Shown: positions 26,260 to 34,678 of the stretch, piece after piece
How the letters are laid out: every line of letters begins with the position of its first letter
Numbering within the stretch: position 1 is the first letter of the stretch
Origin: Algisphaera agarilytica
GTDB taxonomy: Bacteria > Planctomycetota > Phycisphaerae > Phycisphaerales > Phycisphaeraceae
Assembly (NCBI RefSeq): GCF_014207595.1
Contig: NZ_JACHGY010000001.1
Location: 2,734,836 to 2,798,835 of the forward strand
Reading direction: 5' to 3'
DNA: 64,000 nt
Translations under genes and position numbers: made by a program
Notes under the pieces: model-generated
Seen by the model: only the letters and a program-made list of their open reading frames with translations
What the model was told of the DNA's origin: nothing
The model's database searches: none

Positions 26260-27396
26260 TCAATCCACGGGGAACGGGTAGTACGGCTCCTGGCCGTGGG
26301 GCACGGGGGGGACGGTCATGTCGGCGACCTCGGGGAAGCGGTCGGTGGACAGCCGGGCGTCGCCGAAGGCGTTGTTCTGTTGGGTGACCTTGGTGAAGCC
26401 GTCCCCGTTCCAGTAGGGGTTGGACTGGCCCTTGGCGTTGAGCCAATTGACGCGGTTGTCGGCGACGAGGACGTCTCCGGCCGGTGCGTTGGCGTACTGG
26501 TTCCAGGTGTAGAGGCCGACGTTGGCGACGTTGGAGCGGTCGCCGACGATGGTGTTGCCCAGGACCTGGATGTCGCCGCCGCCTGCGACGCCGATGCCGA
26601 CCTGGCCGGGGTTGACCAGGGTGTTGTTGGCGCAGACCTGATGCTGTCCGCCGCCGTCACCGAGCATGATGCCCGAGCCGGAATCGGATTTGTCCTGGCT
26701 GCCGACGTTGGGGTCGCCGGTGAGGTGGTTGAACTCTACGCGGATGGGCGACTCGGGGGTGCCGACGGACTGGAAGAGGTTGATCATGTCCTCGGGGTTG
26801 GACTGGCCGTGGCGGTTGACGGCGATGTTGCCCATGATGAGGTTGCCCTCGCCGGTGACCTTGTCGAACTGGACCAACTGGCCGCGGGGCATCGGGCCCT
26901 TAACGTCAAAACACAGGTTGCCCACGACCTGGACCGCGGTGCTCTTGTGGGCGTAGACGCCCGAGGCGACGTTTTCGATGCGGTTGCCCTGGATGACCAC
27001 GTCGTGGCAATCGTCGAGGCTAACCGCGTTGTTCGGGCTGTTGTGGATGTGGGAGTTGTAGATACGCAGGTTCTCGACGCCCGAGGCCCGGATCGAGCGG
27101 AGGTCGCAGGAGATGATCGTGATGTTTTGGCAGTTTTCGAGGATGACCGAGACGTCGTCCTCGATCTTCAGCGAACGGATGGTGATGTCGCTGCGGTTGC
27201 GGAGTACGATGGCCTCATTGTCCGCGGGCACCTGCCAGCGCACGATCTGCCCCGCAGGCTGGAGGGCCTGGATCGCGTCGTTCACCGCGGGCTGTTCCTG
27301 GGCCGAGCTGACGGGGGTCAGCCCCAGCGTGCAAGCCCCGCAGGCAAGGACGATGGCCAAACGAAGTGCTCGGTTTGGGCGGCGTGGTGATGTCAT
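26260..27396 (-). CDS. Secreted right-handed beta-helix protein
   Basis: 378 residues from ATG 27396, which begins a good signal peptide (basic start, hydrophobic core LRLAIVLACGACTLGL, cleavage near SSAQEQ). The mature part is built of repeats of the type ITIISCDLRS / VVIQGNRIEN / VQVVGNLCFD, each with an Asn ladder typical of parallel beta-helix (pectate-lyase-like, PbH1) proteins. Family members include polysaccharide lyases, epimerases and adhesins. Catalytic residues cannot be assigned. Its place among glycan genes suggests action on the exported polysaccharide outside the inner membrane. Confidence 0.78.
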   Translation of the reverse strand: MTSPRRPNRALRLAIVLACGACTLGLTPVSSAQEQPAVNDAIQALQPAGQIVRWQVPADNEAIVLRNRSDITIRSLKIEDDVSVILENCQNITIISCDLRSIRASGVENLRIYNSHIHNSPNNAVSLDDCHDVVIQGNRIENVASGVYAHKSTAVQVVGNLCFDVKGPMPRGQLVQFDKVTGEGNLIMGNIAVNRHGQSNPEDMINLFQSVGTPESPIRVEFNHLTGDPNVGSQDKSDSGSGIMLGDGGGQHQVCANNTLVNPGQVGIGVAGGGDIQVLGNTIVGDRSNVANVGLYTWNQYANAPAGDVLVADNRVNWLNAKGQSNPYWNGDGFTKVTQQNNAFGDARLSTDRFPEVADMTVPPVPHGQEPYYPFPVD

Positions 27397-27592
27397 TTGG
27401 GCGGACCTGGGTAGTTTGGGGAACGTCAATGCCCGGTGGGGCCGTACATTGGGTTGAATTGTCCGTTTGTTCGGGCCGGGCCGCAAAAAAAATTTGACTA
27501 AATTCTTCCCAAACGGCATCAGGGATTGCCTGTGTAAGGTTTGGGGGCAGAATTAAGAGCTGGACCGTCAAGGCATTCCACAGAAGGGAATT

Positions 27593-29392
27593 GTGCCAGA
27601 CTCGACTTCTACCATTACGCCATCACCGCCACCTCCGCGTTGGCAGCCGGGGCAATCTGCCCGAGAGAAGCAGACGTCAGAATATGCGCGCGTGGCCGAG
27701 TCCGCGCCTGACGCGGTCGCCGATCGCGTCAGCAAGCCCGCGGTAACGAGCCGGGTGTGGTGGATGCTGGGCGGGATCACGCTGGTGGCTGCGGCGTTGA
27801 GGGCGTATCAGCTGGATCACGGCGGGCTCTGGTACGACGAACTAATCATGGCCCGCATCACGGCCGGCTCGTGGGCGGCGCTCGCCTCGGAGATCTGGCT
27901 GGGTCGGCCGCCGATCTACCCGGTGCTGGGCAAGATCTGGGCCGATGTGTTTGGCACGAGTGACATTGCGCTGCGCAGCTTGTCTGCGACGTTGGGTGTG
28001 TTATGTGTGCCGCTGCTATTTCTTGTCACCCGTCGACTGTTCGATGCCCGGGTCGGCTTGGTCGCCGCGGCGTTCATGGCGGTGTCGCCTTACCAGGTCT
28101 ACTACGCTCAGGAACACCGCTACTACGCTTTGTTCTTGTTGTTCTGCCTGCTGTCGGTTTGGCTGCTGCTGCGTGTGTTGGGCGTGGGGGACCGGGAGCA
28201 GGTGAAGACGCAGGTGTCGCCGGGCCGTGAGGATCAGGCCAGCCTGTGGACGTGGGCGGGCTACGTGTTGGCCAGCGCGATGGCGTTTTATGTCCACACG
28301 TTCACGTTGTTCCTTTTGTCGTCCATCGGCGTCGCCGTGCTGGTGATGTACGGCTGTGGCTCGGTGGCGAAACCGCGGATGCGTCGATTCCTGGCCAGCC
28401 AGGTCGCGATCATGGGGCTGATCCTGCCCTGGGGCCTGCTGAAAATGGGCCTGTTCCAAAAGGCCGCGGAGACCGGTGCCGCTCAGGGCGAGGCGTTGGC
28501 GATGCCCTGGATTTCGTCGCCGCCTTGGTGGGCACCGATCCGGTCGGTGGGCAACTTCCTGTTCCTGGGGATGAAATATCTGAGTCTGACCTGGGTGATC
28601 GTGGGATTGATGGCCCTGGCTGTCGGCATCGTGTGGGTCGGACCGCGCCACGGCGGGATGCGCCGCTGGTTCAGCGAACTCAAGCAATCGATCCGCGACG
28701 GCCTGGGTGTTCGCCAGGGCGCGTGGTGGATCGCGGTCATGTGGACCTTCGGGCCGTTGGCGTTGGTGTTCACACTCTCTTACACGGTTCGCCCGATCTA
28801 CAACGACCGCTACCTGATGGCGTCCACGGCGGGGTTGTACATCCTGCTGGCCGCGGTGATCGTAATGCTCCGACGCGTCGTTCCGGTGTGGGCGACGGCG
28901 GGCATGATCCTGCTGGGCATGGCCGGCTCATTGATGACGTACTACGCCCACCCTCAGAAGGGGGCTTGGGCCGAGGCCGCGGCGTGGCTGGACGAACAAC
29001 TCGTTGAGGGCGAGGGCCTGGCCTTCAGCTCCGAACGCGACACCGGCCGGGAAAATGCCCAGGTCCAAGACAATTGGCTCTGGTACGCCCAGAACGGTAC
29101 GGATCGGCCACAGATTCAAGTCCATGCCCGGGGTGAGATCGACCAGCTGGTCTCTGATTTGAAATCCGTGTCTTCCGCCGAGGCGGGCGTCTGGCTGGTG
29201 ATGTGGCGCGACCCCGTGAACCCTGTTGGGCTGGCCGATCGTTTCGCCGACGGCCCGATCGAGGGGCTGGCTTTGGAACACACCCAGAAGTTTTTCGACC
29301 TGACCCTCATGCGTTTTACCTGGGCGGACCCCGAGGGGGCCCCCTTCGATCAGGGAGAACCCGAGTCAGCGTTGGAGGGCAACGAGGGGTAA
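27593..29392 (+). CDS. GT39/ArnT-like membrane glycosyltransferase (second)
   Basis: 599 residues. A cytosolic Pro/Ser-rich N-terminus of about 50 residues precedes ten to twelve membrane helices and a C-terminal soluble periplasmic domain of about 130 residues. The first extracytoplasmic loop has GLWYDELIMARI followed by RPPIYPVLGKIW, the classic acidic-loop pattern of GT39/GT83 enzymes, and SPYQVYYAQEHRYYAL is also typical. It should move a sugar from a polyprenyl-phosphate donor to a glycan or protein in the periplasm. The GTG start has GAAGGGA 4-5 nt upstream. It is divergent from the beta-helix gene. Confidence 0.82.
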   Translation: MPDSTSTITPSPPPPRWQPGQSAREKQTSEYARVAESAPDAVADRVSKPAVTSRVWWMLGGITLVAAALRAYQLDHGGLWYDELIMARITAGSWAALASEIWLGRPPIYPVLGKIWADVFGTSDIALRSLSATLGVLCVPLLFLVTRRLFDARVGLVAAAFMAVSPYQVYYAQEHRYYALFLLFCLLSVWLLLRVLGVGDREQVKTQVSPGREDQASLWTWAGYVLASAMAFYVHTFTLFLLSSIGVAVLVMYGCGSVAKPRMRRFLASQVAIMGLILPWGLLKMGLFQKAAETGAAQGEALAMPWISSPPWWAPIRSVGNFLFLGMKYLSLTWVIVGLMALAVGIVWVGPRHGGMRRWFSELKQSIRDGLGVRQGAWWIAVMWTFGPLALVFTLSYTVRPIYNDRYLMASTAGLYILLAAVIVMLRRVVPVWATAGMILLGMAGSLMTYYAHPQKGAWAEAAAWLDEQLVEGEGLAFSSERDTGRENAQVQDNWLWYAQNGTDRPQIQVHARGEIDQLVSDLKSVSSAEAGVWLVMWRDPVNPVGLADRFADGPIEGLALEHTQKFFDLTLMRFTWADPEGAPFDQGEPESALEGNEG

Positions 29393-29655
29393 TTCCCCGT
29401 TAAAGCTAAGATAATGAGACTTTTCGTTTGACCCGGCGCATCCGTCGATTACAGTTGGATGACCCAAGGAGGGACGTTCCGGCGGGGCCTTACGGATATC
29501 GGGGGCGGACCAGAGGTCTGCGCAGATTTTGTCGCTCGTGTTGTTGGTTTGTTCCACGCGATGTACCCGCGTGGGTGGGGTTGGGTGCCATAGATACCCG
29601 CCATCGATAAAGGGGAACCCGGGTCGCCCGTTGGGGTCCGAGAGAGAAAGTAGCC

Positions 29656-32178
29656 ATGAACCAGTCCAATCTTCCGGCCACCCAGAACTACGCTGCGGCG
29701 GCGTCCAAGCCCGCTTCGCCGGAGATCGTCCAGGCCGAGCCCGCGTTGACGCTGTTCGAGATCCTGCTGCGCAACAAGTTCAAGATGATCGCCTGCGTCG
29801 TGGTGGCGTTGGGGCTGGGCGTGTTCTATCAGCTCACCACCGACAAGATCTTCCAGAGTACCGCTGAGATCTTCATCAAGCCCACCAAGGACGGCCAACA
29901 CACCTCGCCCCTGGCGCTCGGTGGCCTCTCGGTCGGCCAGCCGTCCACCCACGCACGCCTGCTGGAATCCATGCCGGTGCTGCTCGAAACCTTGAAAGAC
30001 CCCGCGGTCGCGGAGTCGCCGACGATGGCGGAGATCGAAGGCGAAGGCCCGCAGCTGCGTCACCTCAAGAAGAAGCTCTCGGTGGGCTTCTCCAAGGAAT
30101 CCGAAGTCGTCACCGTCTCGTTCATGAGTAAGGTGCCCGAAGACACCAAGACCGTTCTCGATGCAGTGTTGGCCGCTTATCTCGCGGAGCTGGACATCGA
30201 CGTCGCAGACGCCACGGGTGAAGCCGACTCCGACGGCCCGCGTGGCATCATGGATGAAGAGATGCTGGCGTCTCGGCTGATGAAGCTGTCAGAAGAACTG
30301 ACCGCCGCCGAGGTCGCGCTCGAGGCGGCGGAGATCCGCGTCGACGAAGCGCAGCAGGCCCAAGGCGATCTGCCGACCCTTGCGTCGCTCCTCGCCGAAG
30401 CCGGGCTCAACGCCCAGGTGCACGGCCTGGCCGAGATCGCCTACCTCAAGGCCGAGCTCGCCCGCCTGGATCAACAACTCGAAGGCATGCCCGCGGGCTG
30501 GGGACCGGAGCACAAAGTCCGCGCCCCGGTTCAGCGTCAGGCCGATGCGCTTCGTCTGGAGATCGCCAACCTGACCCGGAACGCACAATCGACCATGGTC
30601 GCCCTGCTCGCATCCAGCCAGAAGAGCGCCACCGAACGCGTCTCCGAGCTCAACTCCCGCATCGCGACGCAGCAGGACCAGGCCCAATCGATCGCCTCGA
30701 TGCCGGTGGACGTCTACCAGTGGCCGTATGTCCCCACCAAGAAGATCGCTCCCCGCGGCATCAAGAGCATGGGCATCGCCCTGTTCCTGGGCGTGTTTGC
30801 CGGGCTTCTCCTGACGCTGTGGACCGAGATGAAGAAGCCCGCCGCCGCGGGTGGGGCGGTTATGCAAGCCGCTCAGAACCTGCCCGTCGAGGTCCGCGAT
30901 ACCACCGCCTTCACGCCCAACGGCAACGCCACGCTCGCCCTGCCTTCGCTGATGAAGGGCGAGGACATCACCGCGGGTTCGTCCGAGACCGAGCAGGCGC
31001 CGTTGCTGGGTACGGTCCCCGAGGTCCCCGCCAGCAGCCGATTGACTTCGCCGAATTTCGACAAGACCGCCTCGTCGATCCACCAGATCCGTGCGGTGCT
31101 CCAGATCCAAGCCGGGTCCGACGACATGAAGGCCTACGCGTTCACCAGCCCCCGTCGTGGGGCGGGCAAGACGAGCGTGGCCATCGGTGTCGCGTCCTCG
31201 CTGGCGATGTCCGGCACGAGGACGCTGGTGGTCGACTGCGACCTGGCCGGCCGTATCTCCCGCGGCCAAACCGGCAAGCCCGTCGGGCAGGACAAACCCA
31301 ACGGCCACAGCAGCGACAAGTCGGCGTTCAACGACCGCTTCGGGCCGATCGACGAAGACGGCTCGTCCGCGGAGAACCCGTCGCTGGACAACATCGTCAT
31401 CGAGCAGGGCTACCTCTCCGAAGACGACACCCAGGAACTAGCCACCAACACCACCGGCCAGGTCGGCATCGCCGCCGTCCTCGACGGCGCACCGCTGCAG
31501 GACGCCGTGGTCCAGGCCACCGTGTCCGGGCTCTGGCTGCTGCCCGCGGTCCACGCCCAGACCCGCCACATCGGCAAGATGTCCGACGCCTTCATCCGCG
31601 ACGTCATCGAACAGGCCAAGGACCACTACGACCTGGTGATCTTCGACACCGGCCCCGTGCCCGGCAGCGTCGAAGCGTTGCTCGTGACCAGCCAGGCCAA
31701 CGGCGTCATCCTCGTCGTCCCGCAGGGCGAGTCGCGTCAGGCCCTGGACCGCACGATGTCCTACCTCAAAGTCGTCGGGGCCAACGTTACCGGCACGGTC
31801 TTCAACCGCGTCGCCGAGGCCAAGCCCCCGCAGCCCAGCGAACCCGCGCACTCCAGCGTGGGCGGTGCCGCCGCCGCGGCCGCCGCCGCCGGATCGATCC
31901 ACCGCAACGGCGAGCCGGTCAACGACGAGATGCTGGTCGAGCTCGAGAAAGAGCAGGCCGCCACCGACGACGACGGCGAATACCTGGCCGGCGACGCCCC
32001 GCTCGGCTCGGGCATCCTCGCCGCCGCGGTCTTCTCCGACGCCGAGTCGGAATACGAGAGCAAGAACTGGAAGCTCGAAGAAACCAGCGGCGAATTCAGC
32101 GGCTCGGTCGAAGAGCTCTTCGGCAAAGTCAACGGCGAAACCAACGACGCTACCCCCGACACCAACGGCCACGCCTGA
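29656..32178 (+). CDS. Wzz-type chain-length regulator fused to BY-kinase-like domain
   Basis: 840 residues. Wzz/GumC-like region: first membrane helix at about residues 43-62, periplasmic coiled coils around residues 210-330, second helix near residue 375 (GIALFLGVFAGLLLTLW). A cytosolic P-loop domain follows, with Walker A RRGAGKTS (Lys505), Walker A' VVDCDLAGR (Asp527, Asp529) and Walker B LVIFDTG (Asp664). This is the layout of polysaccharide co-polymerase tyrosine autokinases, which set chain length with Wzy and Wzx. Two oddities: an insertion of about 60 acidic, Ser-rich residues follows Walker A', and the C-terminus lacks the usual Tyr cluster, with only one Tyr near the end. The tail contains an Ala run. 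Confidence 0.88.
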   Translation: MNQSNLPATQNYAAAASKPASPEIVQAEPALTLFEILLRNKFKMIACVVVALGLGVFYQLTTDKIFQSTAEIFIKPTKDGQHTSPLALGGLSVGQPSTHARLLESMPVLLETLKDPAVAESPTMAEIEGEGPQLRHLKKKLSVGFSKESEVVTVSFMSKVPEDTKTVLDAVLAAYLAELDIDVADATGEADSDGPRGIMDEEMLASRLMKLSEELTAAEVALEAAEIRVDEAQQAQGDLPTLASLLAEAGLNAQVHGLAEIAYLKAELARLDQQLEGMPAGWGPEHKVRAPVQRQADALRLEIANLTRNAQSTMVALLASSQKSATERVSELNSRIATQQDQAQSIASMPVDVYQWPYVPTKKIAPRGIKSMGIALFLGVFAGLLLTLWTEMKKPAAAGGAVMQAAQNLPVEVRDTTAFTPNGNATLALPSLMKGEDITAGSSETEQAPLLGTVPEVPASSRLTSPNFDKTASSIHQIRAVLQIQAGSDDMKAYAFTSPRRGAGKTSVAIGVASSLAMSGTRTLVVDCDLAGRISRGQTGKPVGQDKPNGHSSDKSAFNDRFGPIDEDGSSAENPSLDNIVIEQGYLSEDDTQELATNTTGQVGIAAVLDGAPLQDAVVQATVSGLWLLPAVHAQTRHIGKMSDAFIRDVIEQAKDHYDLVIFDTGPVPGSVEALLVTSQANGVILVVPQGESRQALDRTMSYLKVVGANVTGTVFNRVAEAKPPQPSEPAHSSVGGAAAAAAAAGSIHRNGEPVNDEMLVELEKEQAATDDDGEYLAGDAPLGSGILAAAVFSDAESEYESKNWKLEETSGEFSGSVEELFGKVNGETNDATPDTNGHA

Positions 32179-32221
32179 GCCAGTCGGGCGGACACCGCCC
32201 ACCGTCCTTCCCCTGATCACT

Positions 32222-32256
32222 AAGCCCACGCATGAATAAACGTGCGTGGGCTTTGT
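32222..32256 (+). terminator. Terminator-like hairpin after the Wzz/kinase gene
   Basis: The stem AAGCCCACGCA / TGCGTGGGCTT has a 10-nt loop and is followed by TGTC after a short T-run. The first nine bases of the stem, AAGCCCACG, are the same as in the terminators at 19205 and 20543. Confidence 0.7.
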
Positions 32257-32342
32257 CACAACGACAACCCGCGTGATTCCCCACCGAGCCGCGAGCGTCA
32301 GCGACCGGCTGCTGCCGAATCACCATTAAAACCGTCTCTCGC

Positions 32343-33032
32343 TTACGCTTCGGGCTCTGAAGTATTCACCGCGTCCGTCGCTTCCCGCGACAACTCGTTG
32401 GCGAATGTGTCCTCTGCTCCACACTCCGGACAATGCTTGATTCCCGCCACCCGCGTTCCCCGCAGGTCGTAGCCGCACATATAGCAAGCTGTTGATTTTT
32501 TTACCCAGCTCAAATGGCGAGTTTGATGCAATCCCGCCCAGAGGAAGTACGGCCAAACTATGAAGCCTGGGAATATCCACCACCCCGGCCGGAAAGACCA
32601 ATATGTGATCCAACGCGGATAAGGTGGTCCAATCGACATCCAACCGTAATTAACCCGTAGCATGCTGCTATACAAGCCAAGGGCGGCATCGGGCAACCCA
32701 AAACACACCGCTGGGAATCCGGTCAGTCCTATCACCAGCCAAGATGATTTTATATTCCAATCACGGAAGAACCACGTCCATCCGCTGACCAATGCTGTGA
32801 AAACTAAGGTGAAACATATTCCGTAGCCAAGAAACAGCCAATTGGGACGGCTGGGATAGGGAGGATCGAAAGACCCTGCGAAATAGCAGCTAAGAATTGT
32901 TCCAAACCACAGTCCGATTAATAGCGTCCCTAACCTCAAAGACCAGGTAGGACGGTAAGTAGCCCACCACGCCATGGCCCTAGGCGACCATAGTAAACGC
33001 CACGCACTCGGCATATCCCCGGGGTCGGTCAT
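32343..33032 (-). CDS. Membrane protein with GYDLRG-type zinc ribbon
   Basis: 229 residues. About five membrane helices (for example LGTLLIGLWFGTILSCYFAG) are followed by a C-terminal cytosolic ribbon CYMCGYDLRG...CPECG. This CxxCGYDLRG...CPECG pattern is very common in Phycisphaerae membrane proteins of unknown role. The ATG overlaps the rsmD stop in ATGA, so translation is coupled. Base composition is distinctly less GC-rich than rsmD, suggesting a different history or weak codon selection. Confidence 0.8.
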   Translation of the reverse strand: MTDPGDMPSAWRLLWSPRAMAWWATYRPTWSLRLGTLLIGLWFGTILSCYFAGSFDPPYPSRPNWLFLGYGICFTLVFTALVSGWTWFFRDWNIKSSWLVIGLTGFPAVCFGLPDAALGLYSSMLRVNYGWMSIGPPYPRWITYWSFRPGWWIFPGFIVWPYFLWAGLHQTRHLSWVKKSTACYMCGYDLRGTRVAGIKHCPECGAEDTFANELSREATDAVNTSEPEA

Positions 33033-33628
33033 ACGTCTGCCTGTTCGGTCTCGTCTTCCACCAACGGCGACTGATAGAAGTGCAGCGTCATCTTGCCGTA
33101 GGTGATCGACGCGGGGCCGTCGTAGCCCGGGACCTCTATGGCCTCGACCTCGGCGGGGGTGCGGATGATCGCGGCGCCGCCTTCTTCGAGTTTGGGAAGG
33201 ATCGCTTCGAGGATGCCGTAGAAGGGGGCCATGTCGTTGGTGACGGCATACGGCGGGTCGAGGAAGGCGACGGTGACCGTGCGGTCCTCGATCGGGTAGC
33301 TCCACACCGGCGGGGTGGCGCTGCCGGCGACGACGCGGGCCTGCTCCGGGCCGATCTGGAAGTTGTCGAGGTTGCCCTCGAGCTTGTCGATGGCGTCGCG
33401 CGACTGGTCGACGAACGTGCAGTGCTCCGCCCCGCGGGACAGGGCTTCGAGGCCCATTGAGCCAGTGCCGCAGTAGATGTCCAGCACCCGGCCGTAGCCC
33501 AGCAGCCCCAGCGATTGCAGGCGGTTGAAGAGGTTTTCCTTGACCCGGTCGGTGATCGGGCGGGTGGTCAGGTCGTCTTCGGGGTTGATCAGGGGGCGTC
33601 CACGGTATTTGCCGGCGATGATGCGCAT
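33029..33628 (-). CDS. rsmD: 16S rRNA (guanine-966-N2) methyltransferase RsmD
   Basis: 199 residues. It begins MRIIAGKYRGRPL and has TRPITDRVKENLFN, the SAM-binding VLDIYCGTGSMGLEALSRGA and the catalytic DPPY in FLDPPYAV, all RsmD features. It methylates G966 of 16S rRNA in the 30S head. The start ATG has TAAACT 6 nt upstream and no ribosome site, so the mRNA may be leaderless. The downstream ribbon protein is translationally coupled. Confidence 0.93.
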   Translation of the reverse strand: MRIIAGKYRGRPLINPEDDLTTRPITDRVKENLFNRLQSLGLLGYGRVLDIYCGTGSMGLEALSRGAEHCTFVDQSRDAIDKLEGNLDNFQIGPEQARVVAGSATPPVWSYPIEDRTVTVAFLDPPYAVTNDMAPFYGILEAILPKLEEGGAAIIRTPAEVEAIEVPGYDGPASITYGKMTLHFYQSPLVEDETEQADV

Positions 33629-33634
33629 GGGGCC

Positions 33635-33640
33635 AGTTTA
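33635..33640 (-). promoter_or_regulatory. Candidate -10 TAAACT for rsmD (leaderless)
   Basis: TAAACT on the minus strand ends 6 nt before the rsmD ATG. The same hexamer with the same spacing precedes the RAYT-like gene at 38182. Confidence 0.4.
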
Positions 33641-33689
33641 CCGTTGCTTTGGGCCCGCCGTGAGGCGCTAGCTGTTGGCCTATAGCCCC

Positions 33690-33758
33690 GTAGGTCAGGC
33701 ATGCCTGCCTGACGCGGTTCGCTTAGGGATGGGTGTCAGGCAAGCATGCCTGACCTAC
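33690..33758. repeat. GTAGGTCAGG-family hairpin
   Basis: 24-nt arms (33690-33713 and 33735-33758) pair at 23 of 24 positions around a 21-nt loop. They begin GTAGGTCAGGCATGC and end CCTGACCTAC. It is the best-matched relative of the copy at 11094. Confidence 0.85.
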
Positions 33759-33794
33759 GTCATCAACGCCCAGCGCCACACGGCTCAACACTGC

Positions 33795-33800
33795 TATATT
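33795..33800 (+). promoter_or_regulatory. Candidate -10 TATATT for the methyltransferase (leaderless)
   Basis: TATATT ends exactly 6 nt before the ATG at 33807. Confidence 0.45.
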
Positions 33801-33806
33801 GCCCGC

Positions 33807-34658
33807 ATGGCTAAGCCCAAGAAAGACAAACCCAAGAAAACGAACAAGCCCACCCTAGCCGAGCAGGCCGACAAATACGTCTGCTATCAGAAGTCGGTGC
33901 AGGAGCCCGAGCACGAGATCGTGTTCTTCGACAAGGCGTACAAAGACGCCTTCGGCAGCAAGAAGGCGGTCCACCTGCGCGAAGACTTCTGCGGCACGTT
34001 CGCGGTGTGCTGCGAGTGGGTCAAGAGCTCGCCCAAACGCACCGCGCTGGGCATCGACCTCGACCCCGAGCCGTTGCAATGGGGCAAGGACAACAACCTC
34101 GCCAAGCTCAACGACGAGCAGCAGAAACGGTTACGGTTGATCGAGCAGGACGTCCGCCAACGTAACCGGCCTCAGGCCGACATCCTCGCGGCGCAGAACT
34201 TCTCGTTCTGGCTGTTCAAGAGCCGGGAGGCGGTGATCGAGTACTTCAAGGTTGCCCGCAGCAACCTCGCGACCCAGGGTCTGATGGTCATGGACATGAT
34301 GGGCGGCGGCGAGTGCCTCGAAGAAGACCACAAAGACGTCCGCACGATCGAGAAGGGCAAGAAGGGGTTCAAGTACATCTGGACCCAGGTCTCGCACAAC
34401 CCGATCAACCACGACGCGACCTTCACCATCAGCTTCAAGTTCAAAGACGGCAGCAAGCTCGACCCCGCGTTCACCTACGAGTGGCGGTTCTGGAGCATCC
34501 CCGAGGTCATGGAGATGCTCAGGGAAGCGGGCTTCAGCGAAAGCCACGTCTACTGGGAAGTCACCGACGAGCACGGCGAAGAGACCGGCGAATGGCACCG
34601 CGCCACCGAAGCTCCGAGCGACCCGAGCTGGGTGTGCTACATCGTGGCGGTCAAATGA
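33807..34658 (+). CDS. Class I SAM-dependent methyltransferase
   Basis: 283 residues from ATG 33807, which opens a Lys/Pro-rich N-terminus. The Rossmann part shows VHLREDFCGTFAVCCEW as a degenerate motif I and TALGIDLDPEPLQWG as motif II, followed by QNFSFWLFKSREAVIEYFKVARSNL. Family members act on small molecules or are uncharacterised; no substrate is evident. A frame open upstream to 33675 runs through the GTAG hairpin and is rejected as start. The gene is transcribed away from rsmD across that hairpin. Confidence 0.82.
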   Translation: MAKPKKDKPKKTNKPTLAEQADKYVCYQKSVQEPEHEIVFFDKAYKDAFGSKKAVHLREDFCGTFAVCCEWVKSSPKRTALGIDLDPEPLQWGKDNNLAKLNDEQQKRLRLIEQDVRQRNRPQADILAAQNFSFWLFKSREAVIEYFKVARSNLATQGLMVMDMMGGGECLEEDHKDVRTIEKGKKGFKYIWTQVSHNPINHDATFTISFKFKDGSKLDPAFTYEWRFWSIPEVMEMLREAGFSESHVYWEVTDEHGEETGEWHRATEAPSDPSWVCYIVAVK

Positions 34659-34678
34659 TGAGGGTCAAATGATGAGGG

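Noticed and set aside
27494-27540. TTGACT near 27494 as promoter of the second GT39-like gene
   Set aside because: No -10 at 16-18 bp; the extended TGTGTAAGGT further down lacks a matched -35.
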